Source: Syncephalis plumigaleata
Taxonomy: Eukaryota; Zoopagomycota; Zoopagomycetes; Zoopagales; Piptocephalidaceae
DNA length: 64,000 nucleotides
Reading direction: 5' to 3'
Assembly (NCBI GenBank): GCA_025201365.1
Contig: JAIXMF010000004.1
Span: 682,001 to 746,000, forward strand
Shown here: positions 11,501-23,384 of the stretch, in pieces
Numbering within the stretch: position 1 is the stretch's first letter
How the letters are laid out: each line of letters opens with the position of its first letter
Position numbers and translations under genes: made by a program
Notes under the pieces: generated by a model
Databases searched by the model: none
What the model was told of the DNA's origin: nothing
Seen by the model: only the letters and a program-made list of their open reading frames with translations

Positions 11501-13903
11501 TTGGCGAGTCTTAATAGTCCATTTGAACTGGATCAATTGGTAGAAGGCAAGTATCTAGTAAATTACTGCTCAATTATCATGTATTAACTTATATATTACT
11601 ATTATTCTCATTCTTGTTGTCGTCATAAGCCATGTGCAAGCTACTTACAGCTTCGCCATCGAGTAATATCAATGAGGAAACATCGAGACATTCGGTGGGA
11701 CACCTCAACAGGTAAACACGAAATACGTAGATGATGCATGTTAATCGTACTAACATTATAGTTGAATATTAGTCATTTGCAAGTGATTTATACTGTATAC
11801 TACATTAAGCGCAATAGTTGAATAACAATGAACTTGTCAATAGCATCCACGTAGTGTATTAGGCAGCTATATCATGTATCTTACAACGGAGTATCGTCAA
11901 CTTAAATTGCATGGGGTAAACAAGCTACTACAAAGTGTGTTGTATTACGTGAACAATTAGTGAAAGCGAAACAGTAAGCATATAGTAAATGAACCATTTA
12001 TACGCGCGTATTGCTTTGATTAATCCTATGGAATAATAGTGCTACTAAGAGTGATATCAGTCATGAGGGACCGACTAGTACATCTAAACCGATTCCTGAA
12101 GTTATGAACAAGACATTCTCTACCATCTTGAACGACGTGATTATTACGGTGCTGCCAGGACATTGTATCGTTTCTTTGATTATGATAATTGGAAGCTTGG
12201 CAGGTAAGAATAGATGATCGCCTATGGATCTCATATACTATATATCTATATACAATATAGATTGCTAAGACTCCTTCTTCTTCTTGTGTAGTTGGTATGC
12301 CACTGCTGCATTAAATGTTGCCTTGTGTCAAACAGATGGAACGGCATTGCTTGAGGTAAGTAATAGATATGAACTAATCGATCATCGTGATAACTGACTG
12401 CATTTTGTAGGAGGCTGCCACAGTATTTAGAGATAATCATGATGATGAAGGTCTTGTGATGGTGGAAAGGTATTAGTAACATCATGTGTTTGTTATTAGA
12501 TGATGATGACGATCAGATACTAACTTGAAGGGAAATAGAGCGAAAAGACTATTAGCTAGTTTCCCAGAAGCGGATGTAGACTACTTGTATCCGTCTCGTG
12601 TAAGTGTGTCGATCTATTACATGGATTGCTCAAGTATTTAGCATATAGACACATAGGCACATATGGCTGGTTTTGATGTATCAATGAGGGAACATGGCAA
12701 GTATTACTAGATAATATACTAGATGATTGGCATTAATCAACTGATGCAAAAAGGTCTACCAGATGATAGTCATTCACATAAACGTAATCTAAATTACTGG
12801 CTACGTAATTATATAAAGAATTCACCCAAGGTAATTAACAATTTGTAGGAATGCTGATTAGATGTTACTAAATAATTACGAAATTAGAATTCAACCTGGG
12901 AGCATCTAATAACGCAGTGCATTCAATTGTATAGTTCATTCTATGAGATTGCCGACTACTCGTGCATAGAGCGGCAAAGTATCATACCGCTCACTGTTAA
13001 TCAGATGGCATTAGAACGAGGTCGTCTAAATGAGGTATAATTAGTAATGACACGATTAATCGTGCATATCCTCAATTCATCAACTAATCTACAACAAATG
13101 ATTCTTTACTAGTGTATTCAACCCAATTCGATCAATTACCAGTATCTTCAATCGCCTAATGCACAACGCGTATGGCAAACACAGGTTGCCAAATGTTTCC
13201 AGGTACTTGTTATTGCCATCTTCGCTGATCTATCAATATATAAGCAGTGTGTTATTAATCTATACGAGTGAAGAAAGCAGGTGCATTGGAGATGACACTT
13301 GGTCGTCAAATTGATCATCAAGTGAGCGCATATGTCGGCAATATGCCAGCTACATTACTCGGTACCTCATTGTCCATTTGTCTTACACTCGATCTAATGG
13401 GTTTAACGGAGATAGCCACGGAAATGGCACAAGATATTGCCAATGAGGTAATGGATACACAATATATAAATGTATATAAGATCTGTCATAATAACCGATG
13501 GAATAGTGCTCGCAAACTACCGATCCATCTACATTGGGCTCTTTTATTTCGTGGAGGCACATCTACGCCTGTCAAATCTAGACGATGCGGATGATCATGA
13601 TTTGTCATCGTCATCGTCAAAACGTAATGCTACCCTAATAGCGGTTAGTGAACTACTAGATCGTGCTCAAAAAGGTAGCGTAAATATTGATCAAATCAGA
13701 TTGATCATGATACAACAACTAGACATTACATTACGCTAATATCTTTGCATTTCAATTTAGTGTTCACCGAGATAGATGATCGTGACATGCTTATCGAGAC
13801 GTTACTTTATCTGTGTACAACATACAATGCACGCGGTCTACATGAAGAGCGTAATGAGGTCGCCAAACGTTTACAACAATTAGTTGGCGACGATGATTGT
13901 TAA
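11501..13903 (+). CDS. Large alpha-helical (TPR-like) protein of unknown function; 5' end unresolved
   Basis: At least twelve small exons read in consistent phase. Supported pieces include LNSPFELDQLVEGK (about 11510-11548), a hydrophobic exon near 12120-12205 (HCIVSLIMIIGSLAG), and PEADVDYLYPSR. After these come an exon near 12890-13035 (FYEIADYSCIERQSIIPL), one at about 13280-13447 (LGTSLSICLTLDLMGL), and a last exon after 13760 ending GDDDC with TAA at 13901-13903. The pattern of amphipathic helices with A/G-x-L repeats suggests a TPR or other solenoid, but no family is recognised. One junction near 11920-11940 only keeps frame if an intron of about 20 nt is removed. No convincing start codon was found. 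It may begin in the upstream small-protein exon region. Confidence 0.5.
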
Positions 13904-14070
13904 TAATAGTAAATAGATAGATAGAAAGAGAAAGAAAAAGAAATCATAAATACATCATATACATTATATATATACAGAATAAACACGTTCAATCATGCTA
14001 ATAGTTAATAAAGTGTCCACAATAAATGCGGTGTTTATCAAATGATCTGTGCTTTCAGGCATACAAACGC

Positions 14071-14794
14071 TTACAACAAAGCTAGAAACGAAGAACATCA
14101 TAGCAATAGCAATAGCAGTTAGTAAATAGTTGTGGATATTATAGCTATCATCAGTATAGCAATAATGGTGTATGTACTTACTCTCGTATGGGATTGGAGC
14201 AATAGTAATAGCCTTGCGGGAGTTGCCAGTGACAAAGTGAGCCTCACGTGGCTTAGCGGGTTGACGCTTGAGGCAGATCTTTTCACCAGCAGCCTTGGCG
14301 GCAGCCTTAGCAGCAGCGTTCTCCTTGACACGACGAAGGAAATCGTCACGGCACTTGGAGTGGCGGATGTGCTCAATGCGGATGTTGACGCGCTTCTCGA
14401 TGTAACGGTTGCCGACGCGCTTGTTGATAATGATACCAACTGCCGATTTGGTCACGTTATAGATAACACCAGTGCGACTAGTAGAAATAACAAATATATT
14501 AATATTTTATATTTATATAGACATTATATATTAAATTATCATAAGCACTAGTAGCTTTATCGACATTGATAAAACATTGCCTATGAATATATACATGTAT
14601 ATCCTTTCTCTTACTTACCCATGGTAGAATTTGTGTGGCATACCCTTTTGGACGGCACCGTTAGCTTTGATGTCCACAATATCGCCAACCTTGTAGGTCT
14701 TTAGGTAGGTGGAAAGCGCGATTTGACCCTTCTTGCGGAAGTCGCGGGCAAACATATGGCGCGTACGCGCGCGGTAACCGAACGAGTGTGGCAT
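14071..14794 (-). CDS. RPL21: 60S ribosomal protein L21 (eL21)
   Basis: Three coding exons, 14794-14619, 14477-14182 and 14081-14071, give 160 residues, the same length as yeast eL21. Conserved segments include [55 protein letters not shown] and [14 protein letters not shown], ending PIPYETLL. The last coding exon is only 11 nt and supplies the final three residues and the stop; reading through the donor instead would add an unrelated tail. An acceptor sits just upstream of the ATG (TGTATAG at about 14801-14807 on the minus strand), so the 5' UTR is probably spliced, as in many ribosomal protein genes. eL21 is a structural protein of the large cytosolic subunit. Confidence 0.97.
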
Positions 14795-15575
14795 GCTGAC
14801 GATCTATACAGCAATAACAATGCGTTCATTATATGCATAATTAGCAACCACTTCTTTATAAATATACGAGCAAGATCCGCGCGTAATGGCATGTTATACC
14901 GATCTCAGCCAGAGTGCGTCACCAGCATATACACGTATGTACGCACGTCTCGCGAACGATAATAATCGATATAACCAACGAGAAACCTACCTGTTAACGA
15001 CAATGAACCGTTCGTCGAAGCCTCTGGGTAGCAAGACAAGGGCAACCAAGAGAAAGAAAAAAGAGGCAGAACAATTGTAGTTCGGCCAACAGTGGTTGCG
15101 TGAAAACCTACCACCACCACACCACCACACACATATAATATTATTCTTACAGTGTAGAACATCTTTAATCCGGTGTGATTGTACTTTTTCTTTTTCAGTG
15201 CAAAACTAGCAAACAGGGGTTAATGATTAAATAGCAGTTTTAAACACAGTCTTTGAAAAGAAAGAAAAAAACATTTGAAAAACTATCATAATAGGAATGC
15301 CATTCACTATTAACATTAGCATTATTACTACAATTATTACTTACAATTATACAATTATTGTAATGACACTTGTCCTATTACCCACTATTAATGTGTGTGT
15401 ATGTGTGGATGGGTGAAATGGTTGCCTCTCTCTCACTCAATAATTATTGGGTGGCGAGGGGTCCGTCGTCCACACTAGAGGAAGGCTGACACGGAAAACT
15501 TTTTACTTCTCCTTCTCTTTTCCCGCTACTGCATTTGCCACACGTAGCATATAGTACGCAGCGACCAGTAACAAC
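14795..15575. promoter_or_regulatory. Shared promoter region of the divergent RPL21/RPS9 pair
   Basis: The 781 bp between the two divergent ribosomal protein start codons must hold both promoters and the probable non-coding first exon of RPL21. Visible features are purine-rich runs near 15045-15070, CAC-rich tracts near 15105-15135 and pyrimidine runs near 15500-15530. I cannot identify specific factor sites. Head-to-head ribosomal protein pairs sharing one regulatory interval are known in fungi, and co-regulation here is an inference from the arrangement. Confidence 0.5.
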
Positions 15576-16795
15576 ATGCCACCCCGGAATTGTATCCTTT
15601 ACAGGCTATACCTGATCTCACGTCTAGTGATCTGTCTCGGGGGCGTTTATATAGCTAGCTTGTGATTAGCTTTTGTGTGAATGGGTGGAGTCGCGAGCAT
15701 ATAGCAGCAACACTATATAACTGTGCCGTTATATGCTCGACGATAGTGATGACGAGGAGTATATGGTGCGTGGTGTGTGTGTGTCTATGCATATTCCTAT
15801 ATGCTAATCTAGAGAAGTGGCCTGTAAGGAGAGCTAAACAGCGCCCTCTCCAGACATGAACGAGGATCTGAACTATACTAATATGCGTGTGTATGCATAT
15901 ACATATATGACGCGTGTTCTACGTGATTGAGCTACTAATCCAGTTAGAATCGTATACACTAAGAGTGTTACGTAATAGTAGAGTCAGCGACTATACTGTG
16001 GATACTAGATAGCATCCGTAGATAGTGTGTCAATATGTATATTCTTGTATGCATGCGCATATTAGTAAAAAGCACCTTTGCTAGGTGATCAATAGGAAGA
16101 TGTGATATGTCATTTGTTTTTGACATATCTCCACATCTTACCTTGTTACTTTCTCTTCTTCTTCTGTTACTGCTAAATAATAGGCTCCAAGACTTACAAG
16201 GTCCCGCGTCGTCCTTTCGAGGCTGAACGCCTTGACCAGGAAATGAAGCTTATCGGCGAGTACGGTCTTCGCAACAAGCACGAAATCTGGCGTATTGGCT
16301 ACACCTTGTCCAACATCCGTCGTGCTGCTCGTGAGTTGCTCACCCTCCCACCCAAGGATACCCGCCGTTTGTTCGAGGGTAACGCACTTATCCGTCGTCT
16401 TATTCGCATCGGTGTGCTCGACGAGTCCAAGGCTAAGCTCGATTACGTACTCGGTCTAAAGATCGAAGACTTTCTTGAACGTCGCCTCCAAACCCAAGTA
16501 TTCAAGCTTGGTTTGGCCAAGTCCATCCATCACGCTCGTGTGTTGATCCGTCAACGTCACATTCGGTAAGTTAATAACCTCGAATGAAGAAGCAGAAGAT
16601 GCTGACCTTTATTATTTATCTAGTGTTGGCAAACAAGTCGTTGATGTTCCATCCTTCGTGGTCCGTCTCGAGTCCCAGAAGCACATCGACTTCTCCCTCA
16701 CTTCTCCATATGGTGGCGGCCGTCCAGGTCGCGTCAAGCGTCGTCGTCAGCGTCTCGCTGCTGCTGGTGGCGATGAAGCCGAGGATTCCGAGTAA
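15576..16795 (+). CDS. RPS9: 40S ribosomal protein S9 (uS4)
   Basis: Exons 15576-15591, 16184-16565 and 16624-16795 give 189 residues. Exon 1 encodes only MPPRN plus one base. Exons 2 and 3 encode a nearly textbook uS4: [57 protein letters not shown], the S4 RNA-binding domain, and [17 protein letters not shown] with an acidic tail EAEDSE. The first intron is 592 bp, far longer than others in the window and typical of ribosomal protein genes. It contains an imperfect palindrome (separate entry). uS4 is an early-assembling 18S rRNA-binding protein of the small subunit involved in decoding fidelity. The start was chosen because the phase-1 junction yields NCSKTYK, matching the family N-terminus. 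Confidence 0.96.
16097..16139. repeat. Imperfect inverted repeat in RPS9 intron 1
   Basis: A left arm at 16097-16112 (AAGATGTGATATGTCA) pairs with 16121-16139 across an 8-nt loop, apart from a three-base bulge. It lies 45 bp upstream of the acceptor. It could be a hairpin in the pre-mRNA with a regulatory or small-RNA role, or chance. No snoRNA boxes fit it. Confidence 0.5.
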
Positions 16796-17335
16796 ACGAA
16801 CGCGGCCTTAGTCTCGCTGCTCCTCTGATCTCTACACGATATCCTCCCTTGGTTGCGCATGCTGGCGTTGCTTATGGCAGAGGATGATATCCAATGCCAG
16901 CTAATAAACTAACTGGCTTGTTTTCCATGGCAAATCTATGCTTAAACCGTGTCTACTTGTGTTGTTGTTGTTGTTGTTGTTTTTGAAGCATGTCACTTTG
17001 ATTGTTCTATGTACTACAAGTATTATAATGCTATGCATCATTGAGTAGATCATTACTATAGTCTTGCACCTTCATTAGATGAAGAAGACAATGTATATAT
17101 CGCAATAGGATGTATCGATTGATTAAAGTTCAAATAACAAATATTACTTAATCATCCAGATGATTTATTTATTTACTCTTTTCTTTCCCTTCCCTCCTAA
17201 ATGAAGATAACAAATGACAAGCGATGTAATAACAACAATAGCAACAGCAATAATAACGCGTGTAAATGATAGAATTGTATAGATGTATATATGTAGTATA
17301 GATGTATATATGTAGTATATGTAATTGGATTATTC
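16796..17335. other. Convergent intergenic interval RPS9/SLU7
   Basis: Contains 3' flanks of the two converging genes. A short GTT microsatellite lies at about 16961-16980. No coding potential is supported. Confidence 0.5.
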
Positions 17336-19242
17336 CTAATTGGCTACCGCTGTACAATAGGCATTCTTATGGAATGACCTACAACATTTATAGCCCCATT
17401 GACCATCCTCCCAGAATGATCCCCACACGGTAGTATGACTATTAGTGAACACTATATGATAATAGTAATAGCAATAGCAATGATATATACATGTAGATTG
17501 TGATTAGTGTCATTGATTAACACGACGAATGCCACTCGTTCCACTTACCATCCTCTTGATACTTGGATCTTGGCACGGCCTTCTCTTGTCCGCGAATAAC
17601 CTGACCGGAACGTGAGTACTCCACGTAGTTCTCCGATTGAGCAAGTAGCAATTCTTTAGGTGGCGCGTTAAGATGCTCAACACCGCCATATCGTTCGAGG
17701 ATCTTTTCACGCGTTGTATCCTGTAGCTCGCCCTTTTTATCTTCAAATTGCCGGTGTAGCAATTCGCCCTGCGTTGGATTCGCTTGTAAATGCGTGCCAG
17801 CACCACGTTCCTGTGCCTGCCAAGCGAATAATTGTAGTTTCGCCACTTTAGAGGCATCGCCCGAGTAGCGTATCGCATTATCACCTTGATAAAGAGCCTA
17901 ATGTTCCATATATTAATATACGCGAGTATGTGTGACAATGACACAAGCATATCATATTCCTTACGTTATCTCGATTCCTATTTGGATTATCACGCATCGA
18001 TCGTGTTTTAGGATCGTAGTAAGCCGAATCTGGATCAAGATTCATCAAATACTTGGCTGTATCCTCACGAATACTATGATTACAATCGTATTATTATTCC
18101 ATCATAGATATAATGCTAATGATAATACTACACTTACCGTAAATTACGTACTGTAGCGCGTGTTTTCTGATCAAATCTCTGTCCTGCCATATCCGCTTGA
18201 TCCGCATATTTATCGCCATCACCATCACTATCATCTTCCGAGTCGTATCCGGCAAGTCCTTCCACTTTGGATGATTTGGCCATCTTAGTGGCTACATCCG
18301 CCGACATGTTCTCTGTCGCTTGTTCCAATTCCTCCGCTTTACGTTTCTTGCGTTCTTCTTCGATCTTTTCGAATTCTACACGGTATCATATGACACGCGA
18401 TTAGATTAGTAACTATTATTCATGAAATATCTCCATTGCTCTATTCTCCCTTCCTCTTCTCCCTTCTTACTTTCAATAAGCTTCAACTGATCATCAGCGT
18501 TATAGCCATTCCATCGATCGCGTTTCCCTTCAAAATCAAGGCTAACTTCTTGAATGACCTCATCAGCCTAGTAGCATAGTCATATAAATATAAATAAATA
18601 TATTTTCATTCAATAACAACTTACCTTAATGTTTTTACCTGTCCATTTGGCTCCCTTCGTACGTGGTCGTTCCACGCAATCTCTCGATTTATGAGTAATG
18701 GCACCGCAATTCTCGCATGCTCCCTTACGATACTTGGTGGCCGCCTTGCCCTAATAGTATCATGCATCATTAATAACAAGCGGCGTTATTACAGCGTTAT
18801 TATAATAAAGCATCGAGTATCCTTACCTTTGCTTGTCCACGATTATACCACGAATTATCTATACTGGCCTTCTCTTCCGCTGGACGCTGATGCTTAAGCG
18901 TAGGATGACCCACGTCCAAATACCCTGTCTATTGCGTTACATGCACTATTCGCATTTAACGAGTAATCTATCGTTACTTACATGGTGCTTTAGAAATGTA
19001 CTGTGGAATATGTGGATTGATCTCGTTGCCCTCCTCGTCTACTTCAGCAGGTGCATTACCCGCCTTACGTGCTGCATCGAGATCTTTCAGTCGACGATAC
19101 TCTTCACGACTTAGTTTACTTCCTAAGATTGAATTCAATTAGCATTTCTTAACTGTTCGTCTACTAGATCTTTCTTTTCTAACTATCGACAATGCAATAG
19201 TCTTCTAGAGTGTAACTAGTGCCTACCTGAAGCAGATGCCAT
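17336..19242 (-). CDS. SLU7: Pre-mRNA splicing factor SLU7 (second-step factor)
   Basis: A multi-exon minus-strand gene. It starts at ATG 19242 with a 16-nt first coding exon (MASAS), followed by [20 protein letters not shown]. The CCHC zinc knuckle [14 protein letters not shown] lies in the 18700 region. Then come the SLU7 core ([19 protein letters not shown]), an acidic stretch ([17 protein letters not shown]), [17 protein letters not shown] and [20 protein letters not shown]. The terminal exon 17451-17336 encodes [18 protein letters not shown] and YCTAVAN, matching the conserved SLU7 C-terminus. It is easily missed because the preceding exon stays open to a spurious TAA at 17517. SLU7 acts in 3' splice-site selection during the second catalytic step. 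The whole family architecture is present. Confidence 0.95.
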
Positions 19243-19910
19243 GATATGAATGAATACGAATAAATATTAGGAAAACAATCATGTAATGAGAAAGTTTTGG
19301 TTCAAGAAAGATATAGGATGGTCATTAATACACACACACATTATAAATTCACATTCATACATTTATATTTTTATATGTTTCTATACTGCACTTAATGCTA
19401 CTTATATCACGTGATTTATCATTCTATACTGAACACACACTCTTGAAATAGGTAGCTGATTGAAAAATATGAATATATAGGCACGAGAACAATAACGAAA
19501 ACGATGACACTTGGGACAGAAAAATACGTTTCATCACGCACAAGTAGTCAATCAACTGACAAGAACAATTATAATAAGAGTGTGCATGGCACGAGAGCGA
19601 GCGAGCGAGAGAGATAGGAAGGAGTGGGAGAGAGAGAAGGGTGAATAGAAAGGAAACACAACTGGCTGACTAATGGATTACGATGGCGAAGAGGAGAGGG
19701 GAGGGGGGAAGAGGAGGAGAAGGAACAAAGCAAAGGACGACAACACATGATGAGACATACGATAATGAGCAATAGATCGCTTATAAGCCAGTAGTAGCAG
19801 TAGTAGTAATAGTAATAGTGATTGTTGTTGTTGTTGTAATAGTAGTTGTTATAATGATGAGTGCGGATGAAAGTAGTCTTTTGTTTATCCAAAAGACCAT
19901 TCGAGATGAT

Positions 19911-19952
<42 letters not shown>

Positions 19953-20059
19953 CAGCAATATAGCAACAGCAATAGCAGTAATGATTGCTGATCGATGAAG
20001 GCAAATAAATGAGAGCGTCATTAGGAGTGAAAGAACGCATGCAGCATCTATTAAAATGC
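19243..20059. other. SLU7 promoter and RAC1 3' flank with low-complexity tracts
   Basis: No gene is supported. It holds purine-rich tracts (about 19600-19720), interrupted TAG/TTG trinucleotide runs near 19795-19850 and an ATG trinucleotide array at about 19910-19951. Long ORFs here encode only homopolymeric His or Ile/Tyr runs and are products of the microsatellites. Confidence 0.6.
19910..19951. repeat. Trinucleotide (GAT/ATG) microsatellite
   Basis: About thirteen uninterrupted trinucleotide units read on the plus strand as GATGATGAT. It lies in the RAC1 3' flank. It is likely length-polymorphic. Confidence 0.9.
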
Positions 20060-21283
<1,224 letters not shown>

Positions 21284-22214
21284 GTTGATATGAAATCAAA
21301 CGACAATAAGCAAGTCTACAGAAACAACAAAAAAGATGACTACAGAGGCCGCAATAAAAGCAACGCAGGTCGTACGAGAGAGAGAGAGAGAGGAATAAAT
21401 GGACGGATGATACTAGGAAATCAGATGTAATAGAAGTACTAGTAGTTATAATAGTTAGTTATAATAGTAGCTGTAATAGTAGTAGTAAGTAGTAAGTAGT
21501 AGGGCAAGGGAAGAGGGGAGAGAGAGGCGACAAAGCGTAGCTAGTTCTGCAGGTGTTTAAACGTTGGCACCTTACACAGTATAATATTCACGTAAACGAA
21601 AGCTCAAACCAATTGGCAAGTATACCAGTGTAGCAATCAAGTGAATAGACGACAGCCAATATAGACGTACTGAAGCGTACAAGTGGATGATGAGAAACAG
21701 TAGATGTGTGAAGTCCAAAGAGGAGTAGTAGTAATGGTGATGGTGGTGGTGGTGGTGATGGTAGTAGTAAAGAAAGCGAGGAGAGAAAGAATAAACGAGA
21801 AAGGGGTGGCGGAGTGGCCGTGAAGCGCGGTATACAAGTAGGCAAACGTTTGTGTGTGTGTGTGTGTGCGTGTATGGGTGTGTACTAATAATGAAGAGAG
21901 AGAGAGAGGGAGAATTCTTCACAGGGAAGGGCGAGTTGATAAAAGGGGCAATTGCCAATGAGGAGAAAAAGGAAACTGGACGGATGAAATCAGCCAGTGA
22001 AATAACGACCTCGTGCGGACAGTGAAGCGTGTGCGCGTCCATGCCATACATTGTATACTCGTATGCTTGTATGAAATGATGCTGATGCTGATGCTGATGA
22101 ATGGCCAAGTGGTCGGTTGTACCAGTGTGGCAGTACTGTATGTACTATAGTCAATGTGTGTGTGTGTGTATGAAGTTGAATGTGTTATCTCTCATTTCTT
22201 CTACTTACGCGCAT

Positions 22215-22251
22215 CACATCTTACACTTGAAGCGGTCAAGTGTAAGATGTG
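22215..22251. repeat. Perfect 16-bp hairpin with 5-nt loop
   Basis: The arm CACATCTTACACTTGA (22215-22230) is followed by a five-base loop AGCGG and then its exact reverse complement at 22236-22251. A perfect 16-bp stem is unlikely by chance at this spacing. It may be a small-RNA precursor, a cruciform site or a remnant of a small transposon. No flanking duplication is evident. Confidence 0.8.
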
Positions 22252-22827
22252 GCATGTACGATTTACAAAAGAAAACACCATGTGGCATTGTTTTCAAGGT
22301 TGCCGTGTGTCGTCTAACGTGGCATACATGCATCGCATCACTATCATCGCTATCAGCAACGACACTAGCGGTGACAACGTGGCGCGATAACCCTCATGAC
22401 TAGAAAGCATGCTCGATATCAAAGTAAGAAATGGACCGTTCTAGAAACCACCTGATTCACTCGTAAAGCAGCAACAGCATCAGCAGTAATAGCAGTAATA
22501 GCAGCATGTATAGGTATCCATGTGCACGTGCGTGATCAATGTTTAATAATGAACAATCATAAAGCATTATTACTTTTGCTACTATTACTAATGCTACCAT
22601 TACTACTAATGCTACTACTTGTCGTAGTTGTAATGGTTAATACGAGACAGGTATAAATGAATGGCAATCACTAAATAAGGAGATTTTTTTTATTAATTTA
22701 CTAACAATGAATAACGAATGGAAACAAGGGCTGTTTCATCTGCAAGATTCCTTTGTAGCCAGGGTAGTCTTGCAAGTCCAAGCAGGGAGGGAGCAGATGC
22801 CGTGTCAATGCAGTGCATCGCACTTGG

Positions 22828-22895
22828 TATCTGTCCGTCTGTCTGTACGTCTGTCTGTCTCTCTGTACGTCTGTCTCTCTGTACGTCTGTTTGTA
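22828..22895. repeat. Interrupted CTGT/CGTCTGT low-complexity tract
   Basis: Repeated CTGTC, CTGTA and CGTCTGT units over roughly 65 bp; an ordinary simple repeat. Confidence 0.75.
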
Positions 22896-23358
22896 CTACA
22901 TGTACATTTGCTATTGCTATTATTACTGTTGACTGACTTGACCTCCTACTATTATGCAGAGTAGCAAATGCTGCCGCAGATGCAATAACCATTTTTATTG
23001 CCGAATATATTCCGCTGTTGGCGTTTGAGGAATTGGCTTGGCCTATGCGTTCATGATAGAGTACTACTACTACTAATACTATTGGTAACAGGAGAACAAT
23101 TAGGGTAGGCTATTCATGAACTACAGGTTTGAGCGTGTGAGGAGTCTTCCATCTACCATGTGTTCTTCAAGTCATGCTTTACAGGCTTAGCACTGGATTG
23201 GCATAATGATGCAGTCTATCTCTTGCTTCTTGTTACTTGCTCTATCAGTAGATAATAGATGGATGATCCATTTATCGACTAGAAATATGTAAATCAATGT
23301 AGCTATGTTATGTCTTTCAACTACCAAATACTAATGATACACGCTATAATCTATGATA

Positions 23359-23384
23359 CAGTGTTTTTCCATCCAATTTGCGCA
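23359..23384 (+). repeat. Left terminal inverted repeat of the Fanzor transposon
   Basis: Begins CAGTG and contains the 20-bp core shared with the right end. It differs from the right end at two positions (TG versus GC after CAG) and is preceded by TA. Confidence 0.9.

Larger units (their letters stand above)
21284..23356. other. Gene-free low-complexity interval left of the Fanzor transposon
   Basis: About 2 kb with no supported gene. It contains GA-rich runs near 21380-21395 and 21895-21910, TAG/TAA trinucleotide runs near 21430-21500, GTGTGT runs near 21850-21870 and 22155-22168, a GCTGAT triplet run near 22080-22100, a perfect 16-bp hairpin (22215-22251) and a CTGT-rich tract (about 22830-22895). 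Open frames here follow microsatellite periodicity and are not credible genes. The right edge abuts the TA target of the transposon. Confidence 0.6.

Noticed and set aside
14119-14551. Overlapping ORFs on both strands across RPL21
   Set aside because: They are frame shadows of the highly coding-biased RPL21 exon.
15735-15875. Box C/D snoRNA in RPS9 intron 1
   Set aside because: An RTGATGA-like box near 15746 and a CTGA near 15867 exist, but there is no terminal stem, the spacing is long, and no C'/D' boxes are seen.
17517-17846. SLU7 ending at the TAA at 17517
   Set aside because: A GTAAGT donor at 17548 and a downstream exon encoding the conserved SLU7 C-terminus show that the stop lies in a retained intron.
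21572-22108. 178-codon minus-strand ORF in the low-complexity interval
   Set aside because: Composition follows microsatellites (His, Thr-His and Ser-Leu runs), with no domain and no splice-site context.
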